A stretch of DNA of 64,000 nucleotides, taken from assembly GCA_023254175.1 (NCBI GenBank), contig JALQYJ010000111.1, positions 1 through 64,000 of the forward strand, in the 5' to 3' direction. The notes beneath the pieces were generated by a model. The model was not told the origin of the DNA. It was given only the letters and a program-made list of their open reading frames with translations, and searched no databases. The DNA comes from Runella sp. Lineage in GTDB: Bacteria > Bacteroidota > Bacteroidia > Cytophagales > Spirosomataceae. This document shows positions 1 through 8,524 of the stretch, in pieces. Position 1 is the stretch's first letter. The number at the start of each line of letters is the position of its first letter. A program made the translations under genes and the position numbers.

Positions 1-553
1 TTTGAGGCATACCATAATCGGCTGCATTAATGACACGCCATTCAACAGCATACCCTAAATCGTTTAAACTTTGAAGTATAATTGCAAAATCTCGGCCTCT
101 TTGTCCCGAAGGCGAAATAAGTAATCGATCTACATTTTCAAGAAATAGATACTTAGGTTTATTTTCTTTTTCTGATAAGATTTTGTGTATGCTCCACCAC
201 AAAACTCCTTTTTTTCCGATTAGGCCTTTAGAATTTTTTAGGGTTGTTGCCACTGAGTAGTCTTGGCATGGAAAACCTCCAACAAGTAAGTCATGATCAG
301 GTATATCACTAACATCTACAGAGGTGATGTCGTTTCCATTGTGATTTTCATTTCCAAATCGGGCTTCGTAAACGATTGAAGCGTGTTGAGCCTGGGTAGA
401 AGGTTCCCACTGATTACTCCAAACTACCTCATAGTTTGAGTCCAAATTTTGGGTATAATCTGAAGTTGCTGATTTGCCATTCCAACCTTCTAAGCCTAAC
501 CTAAAGCCTCCAACTCCTGCAAAAAGCTCAACAACTCTAATTTTATTTTCCAT
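1..553 (-). CDS. DNA (cytosine-5-)-methyltransferase, N-terminal part (cut by window edge)
   Basis: The first 184 codons of a C5-cytosine DNA methyltransferase; the rest lies left of the window. Translation of the minus strand shows motif I (ELFAGVGGFRLG, about residues 9-20), motif IV with the catalytic PCQ loop (GGFPCQDYS, nucleophile Cys96), motif VI (LENVDRLL) and motif VIII (QRGRDF). The family transfers a methyl group from S-adenosylmethionine to C5 of cytosine within a specific site. The start is the ATG at 551-553, which fits the usual short leader before motif I (MENKIRVVELFAG). It has its own promoter-like sequence just beyond the gltA terminator, so it is probably an independent unit. 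Whether a restriction partner exists cannot be seen. By eye the stretch is more AT-rich than gltA, which would fit acquisition by transfer, but this was not computed. Confidence 0.93.
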   Translation of the reverse strand, partial: MENKIRVVELFAGVGGFRLGLEGWNGKSATSDYTQNLDSNYEVVWSNQWEPSTQAQHASIVYEARFGNENHNGNDITSVDVSDIPDHDLLVGGFPCQDYSVATTLKNSKGLIGKKGVLWWSIHKILSEKENKPKYLFLENVDRLLISPSGQRGRDFAIILQSLNDLGYAVEWRVINAADYGMPQ

Positions 554-626
554 TTCTAACCTGAGTGCCTGTGCACTTTTAATCGTTTTTTAGTAAGTGA
601 ATTGTACTCTCAGCGGTTCATTTCTC

Positions 627-656
627 CAAATTTAAGCCGTTTTTTTATTGGACAAA
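627..656 (-). promoter_or_regulatory. Bacteroidota-type promoter for the methyltransferase
   Basis: On the minus strand TTTG (653-656) is followed after 18 bases by TAAATTTG (627-634). This matches the Bacteroidota sigma-A pattern TTTG-N17-23-TAnnTTTG with a perfect -7 box. The predicted transcript would start about 65 bases before the methyltransferase ATG. Motif match only. Confidence 0.6.
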
Positions 657-668
657 CAACCATTAAAC

Positions 669-706
669 AAAAAGCGTTGACAGTGGCTCCACCATCAACG
701 CTTTTT
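669..706 (-). terminator. Rho-independent terminator of gltA
   Basis: A perfect 12-base stem (aaaaagcgttga / tcaacgcttttt) with a 14-base loop lies 20 bases past the gltA stop. The A-rich left arm gives a U-tract on the minus-strand transcript. Confidence 0.85.
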
Positions 707-725
707 ATATGAAAATGGAGGCATT

Positions 726-2012
726 CTAGCGCTCGTTCATTGGAACAAAATCGCGAGGAGTAGCACCTGTGTAAATCTGACGTGGGCGGCCAATTGGCTC
801 TTTATTGGTACGCATTTCTTTCCATTGGGCAATCCAGCCAGGAAGACGACCAATCGCAAACATCACTGTAAACATGTTGGTAGGAATACCCAAGGCACGG
901 TAAATGATACCCGAGTAGAAGTCAACGTTTGGATACAAGCGGCGGCTCACGAAGTATGGGTCGTGAAGGGCGGCTTCTTCTAAGCCTTTGGCGATTTCCA
1001 AAACTGGGTCGTTTACGCCCAACTTTGACAATACCTCATCCGCTGCTTTTTTGATTATTTTGGCGCGTGGGTCAAAGTTTTTGTAAACACGGTGGCCGAA
1101 ACCAAACAAGCGGAAACCGCTCGTTTTCGCGTTTTTCGCCATGTCCACGTATTTCGCCACATCACCCCCGTCGGCTTTGATGTCTTCCAACATTTCGATA
1201 ACCTCTTGGTTAGCACCACCGTGGAGCGGCCCCCACAAAGCGCAAATACCTGCTGAGATAGAAGAGTAAATGTTAGCTTTCGAAGAACCTACCAAACGAA
1301 CGGTTGATGTAGAACAGTTTTGTTCGTGGTCGGCGTGGAGAATCAACAATTTGTTGAGGGCTTTTGAAACAACAGGGTCGACTTTGTAATCTTCTACAGG
1401 CAAGGCAAACATCATGTGAAGGAAGTTAGAGCAGTAGTCTAACTCATTCTTAGGATAGTTTACTGGGTGGCCTTGTGATTTTTTGAACGACCAAGTCGCG
1501 ATGGTTGGCAATTTGGCCAACAAACGAATGATATGAAGTTCTGTACTATCGGGAGCTTTTTCGTCGTACGAATCAGGGTAGAAAGCACTCATGGCACTCA
1601 CCAAAGATGATAATACGCCCATTGGGTGAGCGTTTACAGGAAAACCTTCGAAGATTTTACGCATATCTTCGTTTACCATCGTATGTCGACGAATGTTATC
1701 TTCAAATGCCTCGTACTCCACTTGGGTTGGAAGTTCACCGTAAATCAATAAATACGCAACTTCAAGGAAAGTAGCTTTTTCGGCGAGTTCTTCGATTGAG
1801 TATCCACGATACCGCAAAATTCCTTCTTCTCCGTCTAGAAATGTAATGGCACTTTTGGTGGCTCCTGTATTTTTGTAACCGCTGTCAATCGTTATATAAC
1901 CTGTGGTATCACGAAGTGAGTTGATGTCGATGGCTTTTTCTTTTTCCGACCCTTCGATGGTAGGAAATTCATAGGTTTTTCCTTCTATTATTAATTGTGC
2001 TTTATCTGACAT
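726..2012 (-). CDS. gltA: Citrate synthase
   Basis: Full-length (428 aa) hexameric-type citrate synthase, condensing acetyl-CoA and oxaloacetate to citrate at the entry of the TCA cycle. Visible signatures are LHADHEQNCSTSTVRLVGSS (about 225-244), GPLHGGANQEV with catalytic His264, GFGHRVYKNFDPRAK with His307, and PNVDFYSGI with catalytic Asp364, matching the E. coli His264/His305/Asp362 arrangement. The N-terminal beta-rich segment (1-45) is typical of the Gram-negative long form. The ATG at 2010-2012 is the only sensible start. It is a single-gene unit closed by its own hairpin terminator. Confidence 0.97.
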   Translation of the reverse strand: MSDKAQLIIEGKTYEFPTIEGSEKEKAIDINSLRDTTGYITIDSGYKNTGATKSAITFLDGEEGILRYRGYSIEELAEKATFLEVAYLLIYGELPTQVEYEAFEDNIRRHTMVNEDMRKIFEGFPVNAHPMGVLSSLVSAMSAFYPDSYDEKAPDSTELHIIRLLAKLPTIATWSFKKSQGHPVNYPKNELDYCSNFLHMMFALPVEDYKVDPVVSKALNKLLILHADHEQNCSTSTVRLVGSSKANIYSSISAGICALWGPLHGGANQEVIEMLEDIKADGGDVAKYVDMAKNAKTSGFRLFGFGHRVYKNFDPRAKIIKKAADEVLSKLGVNDPVLEIAKGLEEAALHDPYFVSRRLYPNVDFYSGIIYRALGIPTNMFTVMFAIGRLPGWIAQWKEMRTNKEPIGRPRQIYTGATPRDFVPMNER

Positions 2013-2186
2013 ACAGTGGGTATTTATGAATATTAGATGGATTTGGAATCAGTCACAATTTTCCGAAAAAATTTCGGATTTTCTTAGTGAAAACCTACTT
2101 TTTTTAAACGTTTTTCGCAAAATTGGTATTGATATACGTTGTTTGGGTGACTTCTGTGTTATGGAAAAAGTATCGGCATCAATCCT

Positions 2187-3461
2187 TTACTCTTTTTGTA
2201 TTTCTCCGTTTTTAAGGACTAATTTGACTTTACGCACATCGCTAATGCGAATCTCAGGTTTACCTTCAACCGCCACTAAATCAGCCAAAAAGCCTGTTTT
2301 GATTTGTCCAAGTTGGTTCTGATGAAAAACACGCGCATTGACCGATGTAGCTGAGCGGAGTACGTCGAGGGGTTTCATCCCATAATCAACCATCATTTCC
2401 ATTTCGCGAGCGTTGTCCCCGTGAGTAAAAACACCTACGTCGCCGCCGAAACAAATCGTAACTCCCGCATCGAGGGCTTGCTGGAACGTTTTTCGTTTGT
2501 TTTTGATTCTTTCGGGTTCGGGTTCAACGCCTTTTTTCCAACCACGATACTGCGTGATAGCATCTCCTGCGGCTAAGGTAGGGCAGAGGGCTACCCCTTT
2601 TTCTTTCATCAGTGTAAAGATTTCGGGTGTACCTGCATCGCCATGCTCTAGAGTTTCGCATCCACCCAAAATCGCTCGACGCATTCCTTCGACACTACCT
2701 GCATGCGCAATGACGGGCCGACCGCTGCTTTGAGCGGTTTCCACAATGAGTTTGATTTCGTCAACCAAAAATGTAGGGCGCGCTTCGCCCATCAAACCCC
2801 AGCGATAATCGGCATAAATTTTTATCACATCTGCCCCTTTTCCTATTTGGTTTCGTACGGCGCGTATGAGCGGGTCGTGTCCGTCGGCTTCTTCGGCTCC
2901 TTGAGGTATGCTTACATCAGTACTAAATCCTTTGGGGGCATAACTTCCCGTGGCAATCAGGGCTTTGGTGGCAATAATCATCCGTGGGCCTGGGACAATT
3001 CCTTGTTGAATGGCTTGTTTTAAGCCAACGTCGTCAAATTCAGCCCCTTCCGTTCCCAAATCACGAACCGTTGTAAACCCTGCCATCAACGTTTTTTTTG
3101 CATGAACAACGGCCCTTGAAGTACGCAGAGAACGAGCTTCTTTGAGCACTTGGTCGTCCCAAGTTGTTTCGTTGTAAGGGTGTAAAAATAAATGCGAATG
3201 ACCTTCAATAAAGCCGGGGAGTAGTGTACACCCTTTCAAATCAATAATTTCAACGTTGGAAGTAGCGCTATTGGAATTAACGGCCTTTGTTTCTCCGACG
3301 GCTGCAATTTTGTCATTCACAATCAATACAGCCCAATCTTCGTGAATTTCTTGCCCATCAAAGATACGATCGGGGCGTAGTAGATATGATTTTTGAGCCA
3401 CGATGGAGTTCGCTGCCAAAAAAATTATCCAAATAATTCGATTTAGTTGATGAAGTGACAT
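2187..3461 (-). CDS. Secreted amidohydrolase-family metallohydrolase
   Basis: A 424-aa protein with an N-terminal signal peptide (cleavage near VAQ-KS, about residue 23), so periplasmic or exported. It carries the amidohydrolase metal site in order: GFIEGHSHL (His88, His90), VIKIYADYR (candidate carboxylated Lys214), AHAG (His253), LEHG (His273) and GGDVGVFTHG (Asp341). This layout resembles imidazolonepropionase-like and Xaa-Pro dipeptidase-like enzymes that cleave cyclic or peptide amide bonds; substrate cannot be told. It is transcribed alone, with a 174-base gap to gltA. Confidence 0.88.
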   Translation of the reverse strand: MSLHQLNRIIWIIFLAANSIVAQKSYLLRPDRIFDGQEIHEDWAVLIVNDKIAAVGETKAVNSNSATSNVEIIDLKGCTLLPGFIEGHSHLFLHPYNETTWDDQVLKEARSLRTSRAVVHAKKTLMAGFTTVRDLGTEGAEFDDVGLKQAIQQGIVPGPRMIIATKALIATGSYAPKGFSTDVSIPQGAEEADGHDPLIRAVRNQIGKGADVIKIYADYRWGLMGEARPTFLVDEIKLIVETAQSSGRPVIAHAGSVEGMRRAILGGCETLEHGDAGTPEIFTLMKEKGVALCPTLAAGDAITQYRGWKKGVEPEPERIKNKRKTFQQALDAGVTICFGGDVGVFTHGDNAREMEMMVDYGMKPLDVLRSATSVNARVFHQNQLGQIKTGFLADLVAVEGKPEIRISDVRKVKLVLKNGEIQKE

Positions 3462-3481
3462 GCTTGTTCATTTGTATCCTA

Positions 3482-3489
3482 CAAAAATA
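3482..3489 (-). promoter_or_regulatory. -7 box (TATTTTTG) upstream of the amidohydrolase
   Basis: TATTTTTG on the minus strand fits TAnnTTTG and sits 20 bases before the amidohydrolase ATG. No TTTG box is seen at the expected upstream distance, so support is partial. Confidence 0.4.
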
Positions 3490-3510
3490 GGTGCCAAACT
3501 CCATTCATAA

Positions 3511-3789
3511 CCTTCTAGTGTACCTGAAAGTTTTGATATTTTGTTAAAAACTGTAGTAGAAGGGTATCTGGCTCGCAGAGTGCACCACTAGTAAAAAATA
3601 GTAAATGCCTATCCAGAAGTTACCAAAGAGGAAATAACAAAGCAGGCTCTGTTCTTATTCAAAAAAAAGGGTATTACCGTACAAGTATGTTTGACCTTAG
3701 ACATGAGCGAAGTATTGGCTTTTTTGGAACAGAGGTACCCAGCTTCGCGGCCGTATCATCTTGAAATTATGGAATGTCGAGTCAAATAA
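3511..3789 (+). pseudogene. Broken small coding remnant, unrecognised
   Basis: One plus-strand frame between stops at 3508 and 3787 reads like protein: a first part ending GYLARRVHH, then two consecutive stops (TAG TAA, 3589-3594), then about 62 codons containing VTKEEITKQALFLFKKKG and LAFLEQRYPASRPYHLEI before the final TAA. No ATG opens the second part. Composition (KE-rich helix, PYHLEIMECRVK end) is that of a real protein, not random intergenic AT-rich sequence. I do not recognise the family. It could instead be a short gene using a non-ATG start in the second part. Confidence 0.4.
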
Positions 3790-4026
3790 GGTGCTTGAAA
3801 AAATAACCTAACTTCTAAAGTTGTACATTTTTAATAGCAAAAAGGATTATTGTTTGTAGTACTTTTTCTATTTTTATTGTACTATTTAAAGAACTTTGCG
3901 TTTTTGTCAAAAATTTATTTGTACTCAACTAAGTAGCTGTTGAATTTTTCAGTCAAGAAAAAAGTGTGTTTGTATTATTCTAAGAAAAGGTTGAAACTCA
4001 AGATATGAATTTATCAAGAGGTTATT

Positions 4027-4066
4027 TTTGACCTATTTTTTTGTAAATCAAAATCTTACAACTTTG
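4027..4066 (+). promoter_or_regulatory. Possible promoter of the two-repeat secreted protein
   Basis: CAACTTTG (4059-4066) differs from TAnnTTTG at one base and lies 63 bases before the ATG at 4130. TTTG motifs occur at 4027 and 4040, but their spacings (28 and 15) are off the usual 17-23. Weak match. Confidence 0.3.
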
Positions 4067-4129
4067 CATCGTCAAATCGAAGTCACCGCGACTGAGCGGC
4101 ACAAGATGGTACAAAAACTATAACACACT

Positions 4130-4732
4130 ATGAAAAAAATCACAATGCTTTCGACAGTATTCGCAGCGATGATGCTTGCAACCGCAGGAACTGCTTCGGC
4201 AGAAACTCACCTCCTTACCAAAGATGTAAAGTTGGTAAAGCGTGACACCAAGAAGGTTGAAGTAAAAATCAACCAACCTAATGTAGGTGTACTTGATGTA
4301 GTAATTAAAGATATAGATGGCGTGGTGGTTCATGAAGGAATTTTTGAAGTAACTCAAGGCGTGTCAACTCAATTGAACCTTAACGCACTTCCTAACGGTG
4401 AGTACGTTATGAGTTGCTCTAACGATAAATTTTGGTCGGCACAAACACTCCTTATCAAAAATGGAAATGTGGAAATCGACGAGAATAGCTACAAAGAAGC
4501 AGTTCTTCCTAAAATTGAAGCAATTGGGGTAAACCGTTTTGAAGTTTCGACTTCTAACAAGAATGTAGCAGACATGAGCGTAACTATCACAGACTTGGCT
4601 GGTACAACAATTTATAACAGTTATTTGTCAGCAGGTAGCCGTTTTAACTTGAATCACTTACCAGCAGGTGAATACGGTTTTGAATTTACCGTGGCTGATC
4701 GATTTTTCAAGAAATACGTGAAAGTTAAATAA
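4130..4732 (+). CDS. Secreted protein with two DUF3244-like beta repeats
   Basis: A 200-aa exported protein. Residues 1-24 form a clear signal peptide (cut after TASA). The mature part holds two similar beta-sandwich-like units: VGVLDVVIKDIDGVVVHEG...LNLNALPNGEYVM (about 52-104) and VADMSVTITDLAGTTIYNS...FNLNHLPAGEYGF (about 146-190). The pattern 'L..LP.GEY' resembles the DUF3244 / T9SS C-terminal sorting-domain fold, but the protein is not large enough to be a typical T9SS cargo. It sits alone between a possible promoter and a strong terminator. Function unknown; an abundant periplasmic or surface protein is an inference. Confidence 0.8.
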   Translation: MKKITMLSTVFAAMMLATAGTASAETHLLTKDVKLVKRDTKKVEVKINQPNVGVLDVVIKDIDGVVVHEGIFEVTQGVSTQLNLNALPNGEYVMSCSNDKFWSAQTLLIKNGNVEIDENSYKEAVLPKIEAIGVNRFEVSTSNKNVADMSVTITDLAGTTIYNSYLSAGSRFNLNHLPAGEYGFEFTVADRFFKKYVKVK

Positions 4733-4799
4733 GCCAGCCGTTGCAATGACAACTCAAACAAACAGACTATAACCATATCATCTTGTGATTTTGCGACAC

Positions 4800-4832
4800 C
4801 CGTCGGCGGAGAACCCGCCGACGGTTTTTTTT
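4800..4832 (+). terminator. Strong rho-independent terminator
   Basis: A perfect 10-base GC-rich stem (ccgtcggcgg / ccgccgacgg) with a 5-base loop is followed by eight T residues, 68 bases past the stop of the secreted protein. It points only in the plus direction. Confidence 0.92.
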
Positions 4833-4837
4833 ATGGG

Positions 4838-5176
4838 CTAATCTAAAAACCAACCCGCAATCCATTGAATCAATGATAAACTGATACTAAACAAAAAAGC
4901 AGCTACAATGCTTGATATACTAAAACCATCGACTAAATAAGCGCAGAGATAAACAAGCGCGATGTTGATAATAAAGTAAAACAACCCTAAAGTTAGGATG
5001 GTGATGGGGATAGACAAAAACTGTAAAACGGGCTTTAGAAAGGTGTTAAGAAGTCCCATCACAATGGCGACAATCACGGATGTAGTGAGGGTGTCCACGT
5101 AAAATCCTTGTAAAACACGGCTCGATACAATCACTACGACGGTGCTGATAATGAGTCGAATAATTAGGCTAGTCAT
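4838..5176 (-). CDS. Phage holin superfamily IV-like membrane protein (PF04020 type)
   Basis: A 112-aa integral membrane protein with four hydrophobic segments: SLIIRLIISTVVVIVSSRVL, a segment around SVIVAIVMGLLNTFLKP, ILTLGLFYFIINIALVYLCAYLV, and IVAAFLFSISLSLIQWIAG. The 'N.(F/L)LKP(V/I)L..L..P' stretch is characteristic of this widespread family. Despite the name these are usually housekeeping inner-membrane proteins of unknown role, not lysis proteins. I chose the ATG at 5174-5176; an upstream ATG at 5251 would add a polar 25-residue leader overlapping an inverted repeat. Confidence 0.85.
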   Translation of the reverse strand: MTSLIIRLIISTVVVIVSSRVLQGFYVDTLTTSVIVAIVMGLLNTFLKPVLQFLSIPITILTLGLFYFIINIALVYLCAYLVDGFSISSIVAAFLFSISLSLIQWIAGWFLD

Positions 5177-5218
5177 TGGTTTATAGGTTTTTGGTTCGAA
5201 AAGGTGATTGTAAACAAC

Positions 5219-5242
5219 GGTCAGGATATGAGTATCCTGACC
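5219..5242. repeat. Perfect 10-bp inverted repeat, GGATATGAGTATCC core
   Basis: ggtcaggata-tgag-tatcctgacc is a perfect stem of 10 with a TGAG loop, between the holin-like gene and the ABC exporter. The core GGATATGAG(T/C)ATCC recurs at 54270-54283, suggesting a dispersed repeat family. There is no adjacent T-tract, so it is not a normal terminator. Confidence 0.7.
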
Positions 5243-5280
5243 CACATTCATCAGATTGCTTATAACCTGACTTACTTTGA

Positions 5281-7095
5281 TTAAGAAACCGCAAGGTTCG
5301 CAGAATCGAACTGCAATTTAATGAGATTGGCATAAAGGCCATCTTCGTTGAGGGCAAGTTCGTCGTGCGTACCTGATTCTAAGATAGTACCGTCTTTGAT
5401 GACATAAATGCAGTCCACATTGCGAACCGTCGCCAAACGGTGTGCAATGATAATCGTCGTACGGTTTTGCATCAGTCCATCGAGGGCTTCTTGCACCAAT
5501 TTTTCCGATTCGGCATCAAGCGAACTAGTAGCTTCGTCCAAAATCAAAATTTTAGGGTCTTTCAAAATCGCTCGTGCAATGGCAATGCGCTGGCGTTGTC
5601 CCCCCGAAAGTTTTACACCACGTTCACCTACAACGGTTTCTAAGCCTTCGGGGAAAGAAGTGATGAAATCTAAGGCATTGGCTTTGCGCGCTGCTTCGCG
5701 TATTTCATCTTCGGTAGCATTGGGTTTTCCGTAGGCAATATTTTCACGGATGGTTCCGCCAAAAAGCATTACTTCCTGTGGAACGACGGCGATGTTTTGC
5801 CGGTAAGCCGTGATGTCAAGTCCTTGAATGTCTTGTCCATCGACCAGTACTTTTCCTCCAACGGGCTGATAATAGCGCATCAATAGTTGAACAATCGTTG
5901 ACTTTCCAGCCCCACTGTAGCCCACCAGCGCAATTTTACGACCTGCTGCTACGTCAAGTGAAATATCTTTCAACACCGTTACGTCGGGACGAGTGGGGTA
6001 GGTGAATTTAACGTTTTGGAAAGAAATCGTACCGTTAATCGCAGTAACTGCTTTGGTTGATTCAATTTCGACTTCGGAAGTTTCGTCCAAAATTTCCAAT
6101 AGGCGTTCCGACGCGCCCAAGGTTTTTTGGATTTGGGCGTACATATCTCCCAAGCCACCAATCGACCCACCAATAAACATGGTGTAGAAAATGAAGGTCA
6201 TTAACTCAGAAAAGGGCATTTCGCCGCTTTGAACGAGGGAGGCGCCGTACCAAACCACACCAATGATGCCACCAAACAACGCAAAAATGATGAACGAAAC
6301 AAAACCGCCACGGAAGCGTCCCGCTTTGAGTGCGGCCACCACCACATTGTCAAGGGCTTTTCCATAGCGCTGAACCTCAAGGCGTTCGTTGGTAAAGGCT
6401 TTGACAACGTTGACCGATTGAAGTGTTTCTTCCACAATAACATTGGCCGCAGCTAATTCATCTTGGGCTTTCTTTGAAAGTTTGCGAATAAAACGCCCAA
6501 AGACCATCGCAATCACAATGGCAACGGGGAAAGTGGCCAACATAAAAATGGTTAGTTTCCATGAAATAAAGCAAATGATGCCAATACCTACAACCACCGT
6601 AGCGAGCGAACGGAACAACTCCGCAAGGGTAAACGAAAGAACATCTTGCAACGATTGAACGTCGGAGGTGATGCGGCTCATTAGTTCACCTACACGCCGC
6701 TGTTCAAAAAAAGAAACAGGCAACGAAATGATTTTGCTATACACTGTTCGACGAATATCGGCCATGCTCTTTTCGCTGACAATCGAAAAGAAAAAGATGC
6801 GTCCAAATGAAAATAAGGCCTGCAAAACCAAAATTCCAACGAGTGATAAAACGACTTCGTTGATGGTATACGACGATTTCTGTTCAATCACGGCGGTTAT
6901 TTCCCCAATTAGTTTTGGGAAAAGTAAGTTGGTGGTTAAGGATAAAAACAAGAATAAAATGCCGACGATAAAGGTGCTTCGATAAGGAAGAATGAATCGA
7001 AATATCTTTAGTGTTTTTTGGAGGCTCTCTTTGGTGAGTTTACGTTTTTTATCTTCGGGCGATAACTCGGTGCCCGTTCCTCTGCCTTTAGCCAT
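5281..7095 (-). CDS. MsbA-like ABC exporter (fused permease and ATPase)
   Basis: A 604-aa half-transporter: an N-terminal six-helix exporter domain (about 30-330) and a C-terminal nucleotide-binding domain with Walker A GYSGAGKS (392-399), Q-loop near 440 (VVPQEVMLFG), signature LSGGQ (496-500), Walker B ILILDEA (516-522) and an H-loop (IIAHRLATV). Such homodimers flip lipids, lipid A or drugs outward across the inner membrane; substrate cannot be assigned. The start is the ATG at 7093-7095 (MAKGRGTG). A longer frame from 7200 would overlap gldB and adds a leader that does not look like coding sequence. It lies 64 bases after gldB in the same direction and may be cotranscribed. Confidence 0.9.
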   Translation of the reverse strand: MAKGRGTGTELSPEDKKRKLTKESLQKTLKIFRFILPYRSTFIVGILFLFLSLTTNLLFPKLIGEITAVIEQKSSYTINEVVLSLVGILVLQALFSFGRIFFFSIVSEKSMADIRRTVYSKIISLPVSFFEQRRVGELMSRITSDVQSLQDVLSFTLAELFRSLATVVVGIGIICFISWKLTIFMLATFPVAIVIAMVFGRFIRKLSKKAQDELAAANVIVEETLQSVNVVKAFTNERLEVQRYGKALDNVVVAALKAGRFRGGFVSFIIFALFGGIIGVVWYGASLVQSGEMPFSELMTFIFYTMFIGGSIGGLGDMYAQIQKTLGASERLLEILDETSEVEIESTKAVTAINGTISFQNVKFTYPTRPDVTVLKDISLDVAAGRKIALVGYSGAGKSTIVQLLMRYYQPVGGKVLVDGQDIQGLDITAYRQNIAVVPQEVMLFGGTIRENIAYGKPNATEDEIREAARKANALDFITSFPEGLETVVGERGVKLSGGQRQRIAIARAILKDPKILILDEATSSLDAESEKLVQEALDGLMQNRTTIIIAHRLATVRNVDCIYVIKDGTILESGTHDELALNEDGLYANLIKLQFDSANLAVS

Positions 7096-7159
7096 TGGTA
7101 TGAATGAATAATGCGTTAAATAAGGGATAATATGATGACAAAGGTAATCACAACTTGGT

Positions 7160-8143
7160 TCATTCTTCGTCCTTTTGTCCTTTGTAATTTGCCTCTTCAA
7201 AAATTTGCCGAACGTTGGTGTTAGCCATTAATTCGGCCAGCGTGGTGTTTGATTTTTTGTGCAAATATTCTCCCACAATTCGCCAACCCACCCAACGGGC
7301 AATACCGCCTGGGCAATATTGACTGATTTCGGGGGTGGCTGGACGTTCGCCGATGAATCGTTCTTTTTCGGCGTCGCGGGTTTGGTATAAAAGTTGGCGG
7401 TCTAAGAAGTAAGCCCAGATATCTTGCTGAGAAGCATAGACATCGGTAAGTTGTTCGTCGGAATAGCCAATGATAAGGCTGTCGGGTGTTTCAGGGGAAA
7501 CGTGCTTAACAAATTCAAACCCTTTGCCGTACCAAATCATATCGGCCAAGAGCGTTTTGTCTTCGTTGGGCACTTTGTTGTATTTCTGAGAAATGAAAAA
7601 CAAAATTGCTGGAGCGATGTATTCTTTTTGGTAGCGACGCAGTTGATAATCAAAAAATTGTGGACGGTATTTGGCTTTCGGCCCGCCAAAATAATCCAGC
7701 CCAATAACAATAATACTGTCAGAAACGTACAAGTCGGTACCCATAAAACCCGTGATGGTTGTGACGATTTCTGGGGCTTTAAAATTAGGATAGGAGGTTT
7801 TGATTTGCCCAAATGCTTGCTGGAGTTGGGTTTGTAAGAAAGTCAAGTCGGCAAACTGCGTTTGAAGTTCTTGGTTAAACTGTTGTAAGTCGCGATTTGA
7901 AATGTTTTGGTACAACTGATTGGTAATCATTGAGTCAGCTACGCCCGATGGTAAGCCAAAGTAGTCTCTCAAAATCGGATTTTTCTGGAGTAACAATGAT
8001 AAATCGGCGGGGGATTTTGCTGCAAAAATTTCTTTTTCGAGGCGCCGAATGCCAACGGGCACTTCTTGGGGTTTTTGTTTGCAGGCACTAAAACCGAGCC
8101 CAAAAGCAATAAGAACGAGAAATGAATAAATAGCTGCTTTCAT
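7160..8143 (-). CDS. gldB: Gliding motility lipoprotein GldB
   Basis: A 327-aa lipoprotein: signal segment MKAAIYSFLVLIAFG with lipobox GFSAC (Cys21). The mature region carries the conserved GldB stretches FMGTDLYVSDSIIVIGLDYF, YQKEYIAPAILFFI, LLADMIWYGKGFEF and IARWVGWRIVGEYL. GldB is an inner-membrane or periplasmic lipoprotein needed for Bacteroidota gliding and associated with the type IX secretion machinery; its biochemical role is not settled. Finding it two genes from a T9SS plug protein supports the assignment, although the two are divergent. Confidence 0.85.
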   Translation of the reverse strand: MKAAIYSFLVLIAFGLGFSACKQKPQEVPVGIRRLEKEIFAAKSPADLSLLLQKNPILRDYFGLPSGVADSMITNQLYQNISNRDLQQFNQELQTQFADLTFLQTQLQQAFGQIKTSYPNFKAPEIVTTITGFMGTDLYVSDSIIVIGLDYFGGPKAKYRPQFFDYQLRRYQKEYIAPAILFFISQKYNKVPNEDKTLLADMIWYGKGFEFVKHVSPETPDSLIIGYSDEQLTDVYASQQDIWAYFLDRQLLYQTRDAEKERFIGERPATPEISQYCPGGIARWVGWRIVGEYLHKKSNTTLAELMANTNVRQIFEEANYKGQKDEE

Positions 8144-8524
8144 TGAAAATTTTGATACCGTACTTTAAACGTAGAAACGACCTAAAAAAGTTTGAAAAAA
8201 GGTTAGAAAACCACTTTTGGCTTTATGGAAGTCGGAGACGTTAGGCCGTTTACGCCCCGAATTGTAGTTCGGGGCAAGATAAAGTCATGGATGCGGAAGG
8301 GGGGGACTTTGAATCACGACTCGGACTCGTGACAATCTAAAAAATATACGCAAGAAAGTTGCCAATTATTCAGTTCATACGATGAGTTGCTTCAACTATG
8401 GTAGTTGTTTACGCGAGAAAGTATAAAATTCAAGATTAATGAAAAAGTAAGAGTCAGTAAATATACATCAAACTTATTTTCCGTTAGTTTTACCAGACAA
8501 TCATTGAATAATACTTTTTCTCTT
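8144..8524. other. Intergenic region between gldB and the T9SS plug gene, with two short hairpins
   Basis: This 381-base gap between divergent genes holds two short inverted repeats: gccccgaa-ttgtag-ttcggggc (8254-8275) and tcacga-ctcggac-tcgtga (8314-8332). Neither has a flanking T-tract. They look like remnants of small dispersed repeats. The right-hand 150 bases are AT-rich and probably hold the plug-gene promoter (TACTTTTT near 8512 is an imperfect -7 box). No RNA gene is recognised. Confidence 0.5.

Noticed and set aside
2026-2322. 98-codon plus-strand ORF between gltA and the amidohydrolase
   Set aside because: Its second half is antisense to the amidohydrolase and its first half is AT-rich spacer; no domain or start signal.
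7096-7200. N-terminal extension of the ABC exporter from an ATG at 7200
   Set aside because: Overlaps the gldB 3' end and encodes a leader unlike any exporter; MAKGRG start at 7095 is better.
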